Both the position numbers and the translations under genes were made by a program. The notes below the pieces were generated by a model. It was not told the origin of the DNA and ran no database searches. It saw nothing but the letters and a program-made list of their open reading frames with translations. This document shows positions 17,990 to 29,490 of a DNA stretch of 64,000 nt, piece after piece. How positions within the stretch are numbered: the first letter of the stretch is position 1; every line of letters starts with the position of its first letter. This DNA comes from Alcanivorax sp. (GTDB lineage: Bacteria > Pseudomonadota > Gammaproteobacteria > Pseudomonadales > Alcanivoracaceae): the NCBI GenBank assembly GCA_022565695.1, contig JAIUME010000002.1, positions 248,001 to 312,000 on the forward strand. Reading direction: 5' to 3'.

Positions 17990-18357
17990 TGCAGTACAGC
18001 CTGCTGGTGACCGCCGGGCCTGACAGCCCGGCGGCAGCCTCGGCGCTGAATATGGCCGAGGCGCTGCTCGCCCGGGGCCATTCTCTCTTCCGTATTTTCT
18101 TCTATCGCCAGGGCGTGTTCATTGCCAGCCGTTTGCCGTGCGCCGCCGCGGGCGAGACAGCTCCCGAGAAAGAAAGCTGCGCGCGTTGGCAGGCGTTTCT
18201 GCGCGAGCATGATCTGGAGGGCGTGGTCTGTGTTGGCGCAGCGCAGCGTCGGGGGCTCGCCAGCGATGATATGGCTGCCGGGTTTTCCCTTGCCGGGCTG
18301 GGACTGTGGGCCGAGGCCGTGGCGAGCAGTGATCGCGTGCTGAGTTTCGGAGCCTGA
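17989..18357 (+). CDS. tusD: Sulfurtransferase TusD
   Basis: A 122-residue DsrE-fold subunit of the TusBCD complex, which relays persulfide sulfur towards MnmA for 2-thiouridine at tRNA position 34. The active-site cysteine lies in GVVCVGAAQRRG, at the conserved place of the family. The start shares a base with the yccA stop. Confidence 0.93.
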   Translation: MQYSLLVTAGPDSPAAASALNMAEALLARGHSLFRIFFYRQGVFIASRLPCAAAGETAPEKESCARWQAFLREHDLEGVVCVGAAQRRGLASDDMAAGFSLAGLGLWAEAVASSDRVLSFGA

Positions 18358-18360
18358 CCC

Positions 18361-18705
18361 ATGAATCTGCTTATTGCCCACAGTGCGCCCGATACCGATA
18401 CCCAATCCGATGCTGACAGCGCTGCCCGGGATCTCGCTGATATGGCGCTGACCCTGGCGGCGTTCGCGCAGCCGGTCACGGTGTTGTTCAGTGGCGCGGG
18501 CGTGCGGCAGCTGGCGCGCGGCGGCGATCCGGATCTGTCCGAGCAGTTGCTCAATCTTCCGGAGTTCGGTGTTGAGTGTGTTGCAGAGGCTGAGGCGTTG
18601 GCGGACTGGCCAGGCGCTGACGCGCCGCTGATTCCTGTGACGCCGCTCTCTGCCTCTGAGGTGCAGGCGTTGATGCATCAGGCGACTCAGGTCTGGGGGT
18701 GGTGA
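18361..18705 (+). CDS. tusC: TusC, sulfur relay subunit
   Basis: A 114-residue DsrF-like protein following tusD by 3 nt. It lacks a clear catalytic cysteine, as usual for TusC, and acts as a structural part of the TusBCD heterohexamer. The sequence is rather divergent at the N terminus (NLLIAHSAPDTDTQSDADSA), so the assignment rests on position and the conserved VTVLFSGAGVRQLARG-type segment. Confidence 0.88.
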   Translation: MNLLIAHSAPDTDTQSDADSAARDLADMALTLAAFAQPVTVLFSGAGVRQLARGGDPDLSEQLLNLPEFGVECVAEAEALADWPGADAPLIPVTPLSASEVQALMHQATQVWGW

Positions 18706-18992
18706 TGCTGCATCTTGTTGCTTTCCCCCCTTCTCATGATGCCCGGCTCCGGAGTTTGCAGGGCAGTCTGCAGGCTGGTGATCAGGTGGTTTTTATTGAG
18801 CAGGGGCTGGGGTTTTGCGCTGATACGCCAGCAGGTCGGGAGGCGCTGGCTTCATTGACCGTGGCAACGCTTTATCGCCACGTCGAGTCCGATCACCATG
18901 ACGCCCCGGCCTTGCAGGCTGTGACGCCGGTGACCTGGGATGCCATTGCCGCCCTCACCGAAACCCACAGCCCCTGCCTGAGCTGGTATTGA
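18705..18992 (+). CDS. tusB: TusB, sulfur relay subunit
   Basis: A 95-residue DsrH-like protein. The ATG at 18705 overlaps the tusC stop by one base (TGATG); GTG codons at 18699 and 18702 are alternatives. Features typical of TusB are the N-terminal LHLVAFPPSH and the C-terminal LTETHSPCLSWY. The gene ends 10 nt before the convergent cysG. No tusE follows. Confidence 0.88.
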   Translation: MLHLVAFPPSHDARLRSLQGSLQAGDQVVFIEQGLGFCADTPAGREALASLTVATLYRHVESDHHDAPALQAVTPVTWDAIAALTETHSPCLSWY

Positions 18993-19002
18993 GGCGCTGG
19001 TT

Positions 19003-20400
19003 TCAGTTGGTCTGGTCACCGAACCAGCTGTAACGCGGGTAGAGGCCGACAACGTCACCGATGATGATCAGGGTTGGCGCCGTAGGCTGTGCGGCGGCGG
19101 CTTGCTGCGGCAGGCTCTCCAGCGTACCGATGATCACCTGCTGTTCGGCCTGTGTGCCCTGGGAGATCATCGCCGCCGGGGTCGCCGGGTCGCGGCCTGC
19201 GAAAATCAGGCCGGCGCTGATGTCCGGCAGGCTTACCAACCCCATGTAGAACACCAGCGTCTCGCCAGGCGTCAGGAAGTCTTTCCAAGGCAGGTTCAGT
19301 TCGCCGTTTTCCTTGCGATGGCCGGTCACAAACCGCACTGACTGGGCATGGTCGCGGTGGGTCAGCGGGATACCGGCATAGGCTGCGCAGCCCGCCGCAG
19401 CGGTGACGCCGGGCACCACCTGAAAATTGATCCCCGCTGCGACAACGCTTTCCAGTTCTTCGCCGCCTCGGCCGAAGATAAAGGGGTCTCCGCCTTTCAG
19501 ACGACAGACTTTCTTGCCCTCGCGGGCATAGCGCACCAGCAGTTCGTTGATCTCGTCCTGGGGCAGTACGTGCTCGGAGCGTTTTTTGCCCACATAGACC
19601 AGCTCCGCATCACGGCGGGCCAGCTCCAGCACGCCCGGTGACACCAGTCTGTCGTAGAGCACGATATCGGCTTTCTGCAGCAGGCGCAGGGCGCGGAATG
19701 TCAGCAGGTCCGGGTCGCCGGGGCCTGCGCCGACGAGATAGACCTCGCCCTGGGTCAGTCGCGCCGCATCAGCATCCTCGATCGCCTGATCCAGCATGTC
19801 CCCCGCCTCTGCCGTTTGCCCGGCAAGAGTTTTTTCGGCCACGGGGCCGTCGATAATTTTTTCCCAGAATAACCGGCGCGCCGAAATGTTCGGCAGCTTT
19901 TCGGCCAGGCGTTGACGGCGGCTGCCCATCAGTGCGGCCAATTGTCCCCAGCGGGCCGGCAACATGGATTCGATGCGGCTGCGCACCCAGCGTGCCGCCA
20001 CCGGTGCTGCGCCCCCCGAGGTGATGCTGATCAATAGCGGGTAGCGATCGACGATGGCAGGAAAGATGAAGGTGCACAGCGGCGGGTTATCAACCACGTT
20101 GACGGGGATGCCCCGCGCCTGCGCCGCTTCTGATACTGAACGGTTGACGGCCTCGTCGTCGGTGGCGGCAAGCGCCAGCAGCACATTATCCAGTTGTTCC
20201 GGCGAAAAACGCTGCGCCAGGATTTCACCGCCGGTGTCCGTCACCAGTGTGGCAAGTTCGGGTACGACGTCCGGGGATACCAGACGCAACCGGGCACCGG
20301 CGCGGGCCAGCAGCCGTGCCTTGCGCAGGGCGATGTCGCCGCCGCCCACCAGCAGTACGGTCTGATCCTTGATGCGCCAGGATACCGGCAGATAATCCAT
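19003..20400 (-). CDS. cysG: Siroheme synthase CysG
   Basis: A 465-residue bifunctional protein. The N-terminal part is the NAD-dependent precorrin-2 dehydrogenase/sirohydrochlorin ferrochelatase ([39 protein letters not shown]). The C-terminal part is the SAM-dependent uroporphyrinogen-III methyltransferase ([32 protein letters not shown]). It makes siroheme for sulfite and nitrite reductases. It follows serS with one base between the genes, so the two are cotranscribed. Confidence 0.97.
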   Translation of the reverse strand: MDYLPVSWRIKDQTVLLVGGGDIALRKARLLARAGARLRLVSPDVVPELATLVTDTGGEILAQRFSPEQLDNVLLALAATDDEAVNRSVSEAAQARGIPVNVVDNPPLCTFIFPAIVDRYPLLISITSGGAAPVAARWVRSRIESMLPARWGQLAALMGSRRQRLAEKLPNISARRLFWEKIIDGPVAEKTLAGQTAEAGDMLDQAIEDADAARLTQGEVYLVGAGPGDPDLLTFRALRLLQKADIVLYDRLVSPGVLELARRDAELVYVGKKRSEHVLPQDEINELLVRYAREGKKVCRLKGGDPFIFGRGGEELESVVAAGINFQVVPGVTAAAGCAAYAGIPLTHRDHAQSVRFVTGHRKENGELNLPWKDFLTPGETLVFYMGLVSLPDISAGLIFAGRDPATPAAMISQGTQAEQQVIIGTLESLPQQAAAAQPTAPTLIIIGDVVGLYPRYSWFGDQTN

Positions 20401-20401
20401 G

Positions 20402-21697
20402 TCAGCCTCCGAGGCGCTCGAGCCCGCCCATGAAGGGCCTGAGCACGTCGGGGATGGTCACACTGCCATCCTCGTTCTGGTTGTTTTCCAGAATGGCCAC
20501 CAGGGTACGCCCCACGGCCAGCCCGGAACCATTGATGGTGTGCAGCAGTTCGGGCTTGCCCGTTTCCGGGTTGCGCCAGCGTGCCTGCATGCGGCGCGCC
20601 TGATAATCGCGGAAGTTGGAGCAGGAGGAAATTTCGCGGTAGGTGTCCTGGCTCGGCAGCCAGACTTCCAGATCGTAGGTTTTACTGGCAGAAAAACCGA
20701 GATCGCCGCCGCACAACACGACCTTGCGGTACGGCAGATCCAGCGCCTGCAACACCGCTTCCGCGTGACCGGTCAGCGCTTCCAGTGCCGCATCAGACTC
20801 CGTCGGCCGGACCAGTTGCACCAGTTCCACTTTCTCGAACTGATGCTGGCGAATCATGCCACGGGTGTCCCGCCCGGCGCTGCCCGCTTCACTGCGGAAG
20901 CATGGCGTATGGCACACATGCTTCAGCGGCAGGGCTGCCGCGTCGACGATCTCGTCCGCGTACAGATTAGTCACCGGCACTTCGGCCGTGGGAATCAGAT
21001 ACAACTCGCGCTCGCCGGCAATGCGGAACAGGTCTTCGGCAAATTTTGGCAACTGACCGGTGCCGCGCAATGCGTCCGGGCCGACCAGATAGGGCACGTA
21101 GGTTTCCACATAGCCGTGCTCGCCCGCGTGCAGGGTCAGCATGAAATCAATCAGCGCCCGGTGCAGTCGCGCAAGGCCGCCGGTCATGACGGCAAAACGG
21201 CTGCCTGACAGTTTTGCGGCACGTTCGAAATCCAGGCGGCCATTGCTGAGTTGTTCCGCCACGTCCACATGATCCCGTGGCGTAAAGCTGAAACTGCGCG
21301 GCGTGCCCCAGCGCGACAGTTCCACATTGTCGGCTTCATCGTTGCCGGCGGGCACCGCGTCGTGGGGCACATTGGGGACGCTCATGAGCAGATCGCGCAG
21401 GGTGTCGCCGACGGCGGCGGCACGCTCGGTCTCTTGCGCCAGCTGTGCATCGATCTCGGCCAGCGTATCCGCGACTTTCGCCTTGGCGTCATCCACGCTC
21501 ATGCCGGATTTGATCAGCACGCCCACTTCTTTCGCCGCACGATTGCGGTCAGCCTGCAACGCCTGGGAGCGCATGTCGGCGTCCTTGCGCTCGGCGTCCA
21601 GCGCCTGAAAGGCAGCCAGGTCGAGGTCGTAGCCTCGCCTGGCCAGTTTGGTCCTGATCTCTTCGCCTGCCTTGCGCAGGTCACGAATATCCAGCAT
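20402..21697 (-). CDS. serS: Seryl-tRNA synthetase
   Basis: A 431-residue class II synthetase. The N-terminal long coiled-coil arm (residues about 25-100) binds the tRNA-Ser variable arm. Motif 2 is near [20 protein letters not shown], and motif 3 contains [17 protein letters not shown]. The serine pocket [15 protein letters not shown] is present. Length is normal. Confidence 0.98.
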   Translation of the reverse strand: MLDIRDLRKAGEEIRTKLARRGYDLDLAAFQALDAERKDADMRSQALQADRNRAAKEVGVLIKSGMSVDDAKAKVADTLAEIDAQLAQETERAAAVGDTLRDLLMSVPNVPHDAVPAGNDEADNVELSRWGTPRSFSFTPRDHVDVAEQLSNGRLDFERAAKLSGSRFAVMTGGLARLHRALIDFMLTLHAGEHGYVETYVPYLVGPDALRGTGQLPKFAEDLFRIAGERELYLIPTAEVPVTNLYADEIVDAAALPLKHVCHTPCFRSEAGSAGRDTRGMIRQHQFEKVELVQLVRPTESDAALEALTGHAEAVLQALDLPYRKVVLCGGDLGFSASKTYDLEVWLPSQDTYREISSCSNFRDYQARRMQARWRNPETGKPELLHTINGSGLAVGRTLVAILENNQNEDGSVTIPDVLRPFMGGLERLGG

Positions 21698-21779
21698 TGC
21701 TCAGTCAGCCCAGCGGTTACATGGAAAGGGAGGCCGCCATTATCGGGGACAAGGGCGCCTGACGCCAGTCGCCGGAATG

Positions 21780-23111
21780 TCAGCGATGCCAGTCGCTGTC
21801 CTTGTCGCGCTGACGCAGGCTGGCCAGCTTCTCGGCGATGCGGATTTCGAGGCCACGGGGGGCCGGGGTATAGAAACGGGTATCGGGGACTGATGTCGGC
21901 ATGTAGTTTTCGCCCGCCACGTAGGCATCGGGGAAATCATGGGCGTAGCGATAGTCGGCGCCGTGGCCTTCCTGTTTCATCAGTTTGGTCGGGGCATTGC
22001 GTAGATGCATCGGCACTTCATCCGTGGGATGGCTTTCCACGAAACGGCGCGCGCTGTTGTAGGCCTTGTAAACGGCATTGCTCTTCGCGGCGACGGCCAG
22101 GTACACAAGTGCCTGGGCGATGGCCAGCTCACCCTCCGGGGAGCCCAGGCGTTCCTGCACTTCCCAGGCATCCAGTGCCAGGCGCAGCGCTCTGGGGTCG
22201 GCATTGCCGATGTCTTCGCTGGCCATGCGCACGACACGCCGGGCGATATATAACGGATCTGCCCCGCCATCGAGCATGCGCGCAAACCAGTACAGGGTCG
22301 CATCGGGATCGGAACCGCGCACCGATTTGTGCAGGGCACTGATCTGGTCATAGAAGATATCGCCGCCCTTGTCGAAGCGGCGCAGGCTGTCGCGGAACAG
22401 TTCGCGCAGCAAGTCCGGGGTCATCTCGGCGGTCTCGCCCTCCCCTGCATCACCCCGGGCGAGGTCGGCGGCCACTTCCAACAGATTCAGCAGGCGCCGC
22501 GCGTCGCCGTCCACCTGATCCAGCAGCGCCTCGCGGGCTTCGCTGCCCAGCAGGACATCGGCCATGACCTCATGCTGCAATGCGCTATCCAGCAACCGGC
22601 CCAGATCCTCACGCTGCAGGGACTGCAGGCGGTAGACCCGGGCCCGGGACAGCAAGGCATTGTTCAGCTCGAATGACGGATTTTCTGTTGTGGCACCGAT
22701 AAAGATCACGGTGCCGTCCTCCACATGGGGCAGGAAGGCATCTTGTTGGGATTTGTTGAAGCGGTGTACCTCATCCACAAACAGGACAGTGCGTTGCCCG
22801 GCACCAAGACGCTCGCGGGCGCGCTCGACCTCCGCGCGAATATCCTTTACCCCGGCCAGTACCGCCGACATGGTGACGAAGGTGGCGCTGACGTGGCGGG
22901 CCAGCAGCAATGCCAGGGTGGTCTTGCCGGTGCCCGGTGGGCCCCAGAGAATCATGGAATGCAACTGGCCCTGCTCCAGTGCCCGGCGCAATGGCTTGCC
23001 CTGCCCCACCAGATGTTGCTGGCCAACATACTCGTCAAGGGTCGCGGGGCGAAGCCGCGCCGCCAGTGGCTGATGCCGCTGGTCGGCGGGCGCCGCAAAC
23101 AGGTCGCTCAC
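21780..23111 (-). CDS. rarA: Replication-associated recombination protein A
   Basis: A 443-residue AAA+ ATPase related to clamp-loader subunits and eukaryotic WRNIP1, acting at stalled forks. Walker A is GPPGTGKTTLA and Walker B is VDEVHRFNKSQQDAFLPHVE. The C-terminal tetramerisation domain ends in LASLRQRDKDSDWHR. The start is GTG at 23111, overlapping the lolA stop in GTGA, so translation is coupled. The order ftsK-lolA-rarA-serS is the conserved gammaproteobacterial arrangement. Confidence 0.97.
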   Translation of the reverse strand: MSDLFAAPADQRHQPLAARLRPATLDEYVGQQHLVGQGKPLRRALEQGQLHSMILWGPPGTGKTTLALLLARHVSATFVTMSAVLAGVKDIRAEVERARERLGAGQRTVLFVDEVHRFNKSQQDAFLPHVEDGTVIFIGATTENPSFELNNALLSRARVYRLQSLQREDLGRLLDSALQHEVMADVLLGSEAREALLDQVDGDARRLLNLLEVAADLARGDAGEGETAEMTPDLLRELFRDSLRRFDKGGDIFYDQISALHKSVRGSDPDATLYWFARMLDGGADPLYIARRVVRMASEDIGNADPRALRLALDAWEVQERLGSPEGELAIAQALVYLAVAAKSNAVYKAYNSARRFVESHPTDEVPMHLRNAPTKLMKQEGHGADYRYAHDFPDAYVAGENYMPTSVPDTRFYTPAPRGLEIRIAEKLASLRQRDKDSDWHR

Positions 23112-23770
23112 AGTTCGCTGATCACATCCGCGCCGTCAGGAATCTCGAAACGAAAACGGGCGGGGTCGATGGACTCGTTCATGCGCACATTGCTGAACTC
23201 GATGGTGGTCTGCTGGCCGAGGGCATCTTCCAGTCGCATACCCTGGGGCTGGTTGCCCACGAAGGTGACTTCCAGTACGTCGAACAACTGCCCTTCATTG
23301 CGCGGGCGCAGGCGATAGGTCACCGCCCCGCGATGACGGTCCGATTCCTCGATATGGAATTCGGCGGCCACTTCGTCCGGATTACCACTGAACAGCAGTG
23401 CCGGGGTGTTGCCCACTTCTTCGCCGAGGGCGCGTTCGATCACCTGTTCGAGGTCCACGTCATAGATCCAGACCACATCGCCGTCTGACACCACCACCTG
23501 CTCGTAGGGCTGATCTGCGTGCCAGTAGAACTGCCTCGGGCGCGCCACCAGCATCTCGCCGCTCGCCTGCTGCAAACGAGAGCCGCCACGATCCAGCACC
23601 AGTTGTTCGAAATGACAGCTCATGCTCTGCACGCTGGTCAGGCGTTTGACCAGATCTGCCGTCGCATCGGCCTGCGCAAACGGGGCCAGCAGCGTCAGCG
23701 CTGTCACCGCCAGTGCGGCTTTCAGATACCGGCCGTGATGAAAAATACTACGCATACGAGTGCTGCTCAT
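23108..23770 (-). CDS. lolA: Outer-membrane lipoprotein carrier protein LolA
   Basis: A 220-residue periplasmic chaperone that ferries lipoproteins from LolCDE to LolB. It has an N-terminal Sec signal (hydrophobic AALAVTALTLLAPFAQA) and then the LolA beta-barrel starting ATADLVKRLTSVQSMSCHFEQ. The ATG at 23770 has a GAGGA site 6 nt upstream and is preferred to a TTG at 23782. It is coupled to rarA downstream and lies 8 nt after ftsK. Confidence 0.95.
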   Translation of the reverse strand: MSSTRMRSIFHHGRYLKAALAVTALTLLAPFAQADATADLVKRLTSVQSMSCHFEQLVLDRGGSRLQQASGEMLVARPRQFYWHADQPYEQVVVSDGDVVWIYDVDLEQVIERALGEEVGNTPALLFSGNPDEVAAEFHIEESDRHRGAVTYRLRPRNEGQLFDVLEVTFVGNQPQGMRLEDALGQQTTIEFSNVRMNESIDPARFRFEIPDGADVISEL

Positions 23771-23778
23771 CTGATTCC

Positions 23779-26091
23779 TCAATCGCCGCCGGGCACAATC
23801 ACTTCGCGCTGGCCATTATGGCCGGCTGACGTGACCACGCCGGCCATTTCCATGGCTTCCACCAGGCGGGCTGCCCGGTTATAGCCGATTTTCAGTTTCC
23901 GCTGCACGGCGGAGATGGAGGCGCGCCGGCTTTCGATCACGTGCGCCACGGCTTCGTCGTAGAGCGGGTCCTGCTCGGCGTCGTCATCCCCGCTTTCCAT
24001 CCCCGGCATGGGGCCGTTGATGTCGCCCCCTTCCAGGATTTCCGGCAGGTAATCCGGTTCACCGCGCTTGCGCCAGTCATCACAGACCCGGTGCACTTCC
24101 TCATCTGAGACAAAGGCGCCGTGCACACGTTCCGGTACGCTGACCCCGACAGGCAAATAAAGCATGTCACCGTGGCCAAGCAGCTGCTCGGCACCGCCCT
24201 GATCCAGTACCGTGCGGGAATCGATCTTGGAGGACACCTGAAACGCCATCCGCGATGGCACGTTGGCCTTGATCAGGCCGGTAATCACGTCCACCGACGG
24301 GCGCTGGGTGGCGAGGATCAGGTGGATACCGGCCGCCCGTGCCTTCTGGGCAATCCGGGCAATCAGCTCTTCCACCTTCTTCCCGACGATCATCATCATG
24401 TCGGCAAATTCATCCACGACGATGACGATATAGGGCAACGTCTGCAGCAGCGGCGCCGGCTCATTGATATCCATCGGGTCCTTCGGCTTCCACAGCGGGT
24501 CTTTCAACGGCTGCCCCTGTTTCTCGGCATCGAGCACCTTGCGGTTGTAACCGGCAATATTACGCACACCCAGCGACGCCATGAGCTTGTAGCGGCGCTC
24601 CATCTCGGCCACGCCCCAGCGCAGGGCACTGGCGGCTTCTTTCATGTCGGTGACCACGGGTGTCAGCAGATGGGGAATGCCGTCGTAGACGGCAAGCTCC
24701 AGCATCTTCGGGTCGATCATGATCAGGCGCACTTCTTCCGGCGTGGCCTTGAACAGGATCGACAACAGCATGGCGTTGAGCCCGACGGATTTACCGGAAC
24801 CGGTGGTGCCGGCCACCAGCAGATGCGGCATCTTGGCCAGATCGGCCACCACCGGGTCACCGCTGATGTCCTTGCCCAGTGCCAGCGTCAGTGGCGAGGG
24901 CGAATCATCGAAGGCCTTGCTGGCCACCGCTTCGGTGAAGCGGATCATTTCCCGCTGCTCATTGGGGATTTCGATGCCGACGGTGGTCTTGCCCGGAATG
25001 ACTTCCACCACGCGCACAGAAATCACCGCCAGCGACCGGGCCAGATCCTTGGCCAGATTGGTGATACGGCTGACCTTGATGCCGGCAGCAGGCTGAATCT
25101 CGAAACGGGTAATGACCGGACCCGGCTGTACCGCCACCACCTCGGCCTCGATATTGAAGTCACGCAACTTGATTTCGAGCAGTCGCGACATGCCGTCCAG
25201 CGCTTCAGTGGAGAAGCCGCCACGGTTGCCCTCTTCCACCGCATCCAGCAGCCCCAGCGGCGGCAATGAGCCGGTGACCTGGGAGGTGAACAGCGGTTGT
25301 TGGCGCTCTTTTTCTGCGCGGGCGCTCTTCTCCACCTTCTTCGGCGGCGGCGCTATGGTGGGTGGCTTGCGGGTTTCTGCCTTTTTCATGGCGACTTCGC
25401 GGGCTTCCCGGCGCTGTGCCAAATTGACCTGCGCCTTGCGCTGTTCAGCTCGGCGCTCGCGCAGGGCAACAATCCAGCGGGGAATACGCTGCAGCAGGCC
25501 CATGACCAGCGCACCCAGGCGCTCGGCCAGGCGAATCCAGGACAGGTCGGTAAAGATGGTGACGCCGATCAGGAACAGGGACACCAGCACCAGGGTGCCG
25601 CCCAGCGGGTTGAAGGCATCCAGCGAGGCCAGACCGATCACCTTGCCGATAATCCCGCCGGTGTCCTCGGGCAGAATGCTGCCGTTACCGGAGAAGTGCA
25701 TCCAGGCCAACGCGGTGCCCGCCATCATGGTGAGGATGAAACCGACCAGGCGCAGGCTGAACATGGGCCAGTTGCCGGCCAGCCCGGCATGGCGCTCGCG
25801 CAGCACCCGCGCCGCCCAGAACGCCACCAGCAGCGGGAACAGGTAAGCCAGGTAACCAAACAGGATAAACAGCAAATCCGCGGCGAAAGCGCCAAAACGG
25901 CCGCCGGCGTTGTGTACCTGGCTGGCATCACCCATGAACGACCAGCCCGGGTCCCGGGGGTTATAGGTGACCAGCGCCAGCAGCAAGTACAAAGACAGGG
26001 CGATCAGGCTGATGACCATGCCCTCCAGCAGCCCACGGCGCAGATGCCGGGACCAGCCGGAGGTCTCTGATTGAACCTTGGAGTTACTCAA
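23779..26091 (-). CDS. ftsK: DNA translocase FtsK
   Basis: A 770-residue septal DNA pump. The N-terminal third has about four membrane helices. A short basic linker follows (about residues 205-275), much shorter than in E. coli FtsK. The motor has Walker [13 protein letters not shown] and Walker [15 protein letters not shown]. The C-terminal gamma winged helix ([20 protein letters not shown]) recognises KOPS sites and activates XerCD. The start appears to be TTG at 26091, with an AAGGA site 10 nt upstream; the nearby ATGs are out of frame. Confidence 0.97.
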   Translation of the reverse strand: MSNSKVQSETSGWSRHLRRGLLEGMVISLIALSLYLLLALVTYNPRDPGWSFMGDASQVHNAGGRFGAFAADLLFILFGYLAYLFPLLVAFWAARVLRERHAGLAGNWPMFSLRLVGFILTMMAGTALAWMHFSGNGSILPEDTGGIIGKVIGLASLDAFNPLGGTLVLVSLFLIGVTIFTDLSWIRLAERLGALVMGLLQRIPRWIVALRERRAEQRKAQVNLAQRREAREVAMKKAETRKPPTIAPPPKKVEKSARAEKERQQPLFTSQVTGSLPPLGLLDAVEEGNRGGFSTEALDGMSRLLEIKLRDFNIEAEVVAVQPGPVITRFEIQPAAGIKVSRITNLAKDLARSLAVISVRVVEVIPGKTTVGIEIPNEQREMIRFTEAVASKAFDDSPSPLTLALGKDISGDPVVADLAKMPHLLVAGTTGSGKSVGLNAMLLSILFKATPEEVRLIMIDPKMLELAVYDGIPHLLTPVVTDMKEAASALRWGVAEMERRYKLMASLGVRNIAGYNRKVLDAEKQGQPLKDPLWKPKDPMDINEPAPLLQTLPYIVIVVDEFADMMMIVGKKVEELIARIAQKARAAGIHLILATQRPSVDVITGLIKANVPSRMAFQVSSKIDSRTVLDQGGAEQLLGHGDMLYLPVGVSVPERVHGAFVSDEEVHRVCDDWRKRGEPDYLPEILEGGDINGPMPGMESGDDDAEQDPLYDEAVAHVIESRRASISAVQRKLKIGYNRAARLVEAMEMAGVVTSAGHNGQREVIVPGGD

Positions 26092-27503
<1,412 letters not shown>

Positions 27504-27541
27504 GGCCGCTGGTTTGAGGCATCTCCTGTGAGTCACCGGGC

Positions 27542-28291
27542 ATGAGCCACGGACCGGGCGTGCCCTGGCTGATGCCAGGGGCGCCCTTCCCGCCCACCGA
27601 CCAGGCGCTCACCGAGCCTGATGGCTTGCTCGCCATCGGCGCCGATCTGTCGGTCGAGACGCTGCTCCATGCCTATTCCCGTGGCATTTTCCCCTGGTTC
27701 AATGACGACCAGCCGATTCTGTGGTGGACACCTGATCCGCGGCTGGTGCTGTTTCCCCAGGCGTTTCACCTCAGCCGCAGCCTGCGCCGCCTGCTGCGTC
27801 GCGACCATTTCCAGTTCAGTATCGACCAGCACTTCACCAGCGTGATGAAGGCCTGTGCCGCGCCCCGGGATGCCCTGGGCGGCACCTGGATTGTGGATGA
27901 CATGCGCAGCGCCTATCTTGCCTTGCACCATGCAGGCCATGCCCACAGTATCGAAGTATGGCGCGATGGTGTGCTGTGCGGTGGGCTGTACGGCGTCTGT
28001 CTGGGCGGCGCTTTCTTTGGCGAGTCCATGTTCAGCCGCGCAGACAACGCCTCGAAAGCGGCGCTGGCCCTGCTGTGTCGGTTGCAGCCGGCCCATGGCA
28101 TCACTCTGATCGACTGTCAGATGGAGACGCCCCATCTCCTTTCCCTGGGGGCGCGCACCTTGCCTCGCCAGGCGTTTGAAGCGAAGCTTTCAGAGAGCAT
28201 TGGCGTCGCGACACCCGCAGACTGGCAGTGGCCACACCTTGCCGCGCCGCTGACGGCCTATGCCGCACGCTATTCCTTTGAGATGCCATGA
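27542..28291 (+). CDS. aat: Leucyl/phenylalanyl-tRNA--protein transferase
   Basis: A 249-residue GNAT-fold enzyme that adds Leu or Phe to N-terminal Lys or Arg, producing N-degrons for ClpS/ClpAP. Typical motifs are GLLAIGADLS, FPWFNDDQPILWWTPDPR, GHAHSIEVWRDG and GESMFSRADNASK. Length and start (ATG 27542) fit the family. ClpS and ClpA, which consume its products, are encoded about 2-4 kb downstream. Confidence 0.97.
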   Translation: MSHGPGVPWLMPGAPFPPTDQALTEPDGLLAIGADLSVETLLHAYSRGIFPWFNDDQPILWWTPDPRLVLFPQAFHLSRSLRRLLRRDHFQFSIDQHFTSVMKACAAPRDALGGTWIVDDMRSAYLALHHAGHAHSIEVWRDGVLCGGLYGVCLGGAFFGESMFSRADNASKAALALLCRLQPAHGITLIDCQMETPHLLSLGARTLPRQAFEAKLSESIGVATPADWQWPHLAAPLTAYAARYSFEMP

Positions 28292-28329
28292 CGCAGGTAT
28301 CGACGTGAGCATTGAGGTGAGTATCGGTT

Positions 28330-29040
28330 ATGAGTGATCTGGCGACACTGCGCTTTTTCAGCACGCCGGCCCATGCCTGCAGCTACCTGGAAGACCACCA
28401 GGCCACCACGCTGTTTGTCGATCCCCACGCGCGCATTACCCCGGCGCTGTACAGCGACCTGACCCGCATGGGCTTTCGCCGCAGCGGTGATTACCTCTAC
28501 CGGCCACATTGTGGGCCCTGCCAGGCCTGCATTCCCGCCCGCGTCAGGGTGATGGACTTCGTTCCCAATCGCAGCCAGCGGCGCATCATCAAGCGTAACG
28601 AGGGCTTGCGCGTCGAGGTGGTGGAGCCGCGCTTCACCAATGAGCTGTACCAGCTCTACAGCCGTTACATCGAACGTCGCCACGGCGACGGCGACATGTT
28701 CCCGCCCAGTCAGGAGCAGTTCGCCAGCTTCCTGATGTCCAGCTGGAGCGAGACGCGCTTCTGCTGCTTCCGGGATCAGGATGATCAACTGCTGGCCGTG
28801 GCGGTCATGGACCAGCTCGCGGACGGGCTGTCGGCGGTCTATACCTTTTACGAGCCAAACCTGCCCGAGCTCAGCCTGGGCACCTACGCGATTCTCTGGC
28901 AGATCCGTCATTGTCGGGAAAAAGCGCTGCCCCATCTGTATCTGGGCTACTGGATCCGCCGCTGCCGCAAGATGCGCTACAAGGAAGCCTTTCAGCCTCT
29001 GGAATTGCTGCGTCAGGACGTCTGGGGCGAATATCCCTGA
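28330..29040 (+). CDS. bpt: Aspartate/glutamate leucyltransferase (Bpt)
   Basis: A 236-residue member of the arginyl-tRNA-protein transferase family. Bacterial Bpt adds Leu to N-terminal Asp/Glu. The N-terminal cysteine-rich domain shows CGPCQACIPARVRV, and the GNAT-like C-terminal part includes FYEPNLPELSLGTYAIL and YLGYWIRRCRKM. The position next to aat and before infA is the standard arrangement of proteobacteria with both branches of the N-degron pathway. Confidence 0.96.
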   Translation: MSDLATLRFFSTPAHACSYLEDHQATTLFVDPHARITPALYSDLTRMGFRRSGDYLYRPHCGPCQACIPARVRVMDFVPNRSQRRIIKRNEGLRVEVVEPRFTNELYQLYSRYIERRHGDGDMFPPSQEQFASFLMSSWSETRFCCFRDQDDQLLAVAVMDQLADGLSAVYTFYEPNLPELSLGTYAILWQIRHCREKALPHLYLGYWIRRCRKMRYKEAFQPLELLRQDVWGEYP

Positions 29041-29122
29041 GGAAGGCTTTGCAGGGTCTGCGCATTTCCGGCACAATTGCGCCTCTTAAATCTGAGCAGC
29101 CCCTGAAGGGTCGACTGATTGC

Positions 29123-29341
29123 ATGGCGAAAGAAGAGCAAATCGAACTTGAAGGCGTAGTGGTAGATACCCTGCCTAACACCATGTTTCGCGTTAAACTG
29201 GATAACGGGCACGAGATCATCGCCCATATCTCCGGCAAGATGCGCAAACACTATATCCGTATTCTGACCGGTGACCGGGTCAAGGTGGAAATGTCCCCTT
29301 ACGACCTGAGCAAAGGCCGGATCACCTTCCGTATGAAATAA
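29123..29341 (+). CDS. infA: Translation initiation factor IF-1
   Basis: A 72-residue single OB-fold S1-type protein, full length for the family ([19 protein letters not shown], then [19 protein letters not shown]). It binds the ribosomal A site during initiation. It closes the trxB-aat-bpt cluster. Confidence 0.98.
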   Translation: MAKEEQIELEGVVVDTLPNTMFRVKLDNGHEIIAHISGKMRKHYIRILTGDRVKVEMSPYDLSKGRITFRMK

Positions 29342-29490
29342 CCTCCCGTATTAAATAATGTCGCCGGGGGCACTTCAGATCCTGCAAGATTAGCCCCGGC
29401 AAGACATACCTGATTGATTTTCCTGGATTCCGGCCCTGAGCGGCGGCGCGCAGAGGTGGTTGATACACCACCCCCGCGGCACCCCTGACG

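Noticed and set aside
29342-29490. Possible terminators between infA and clpA
   Set aside because: GC-rich stems exist (for example GCCGGGG with CCCCGGC), but the loop is long and no T-run follows, so no terminator is called.
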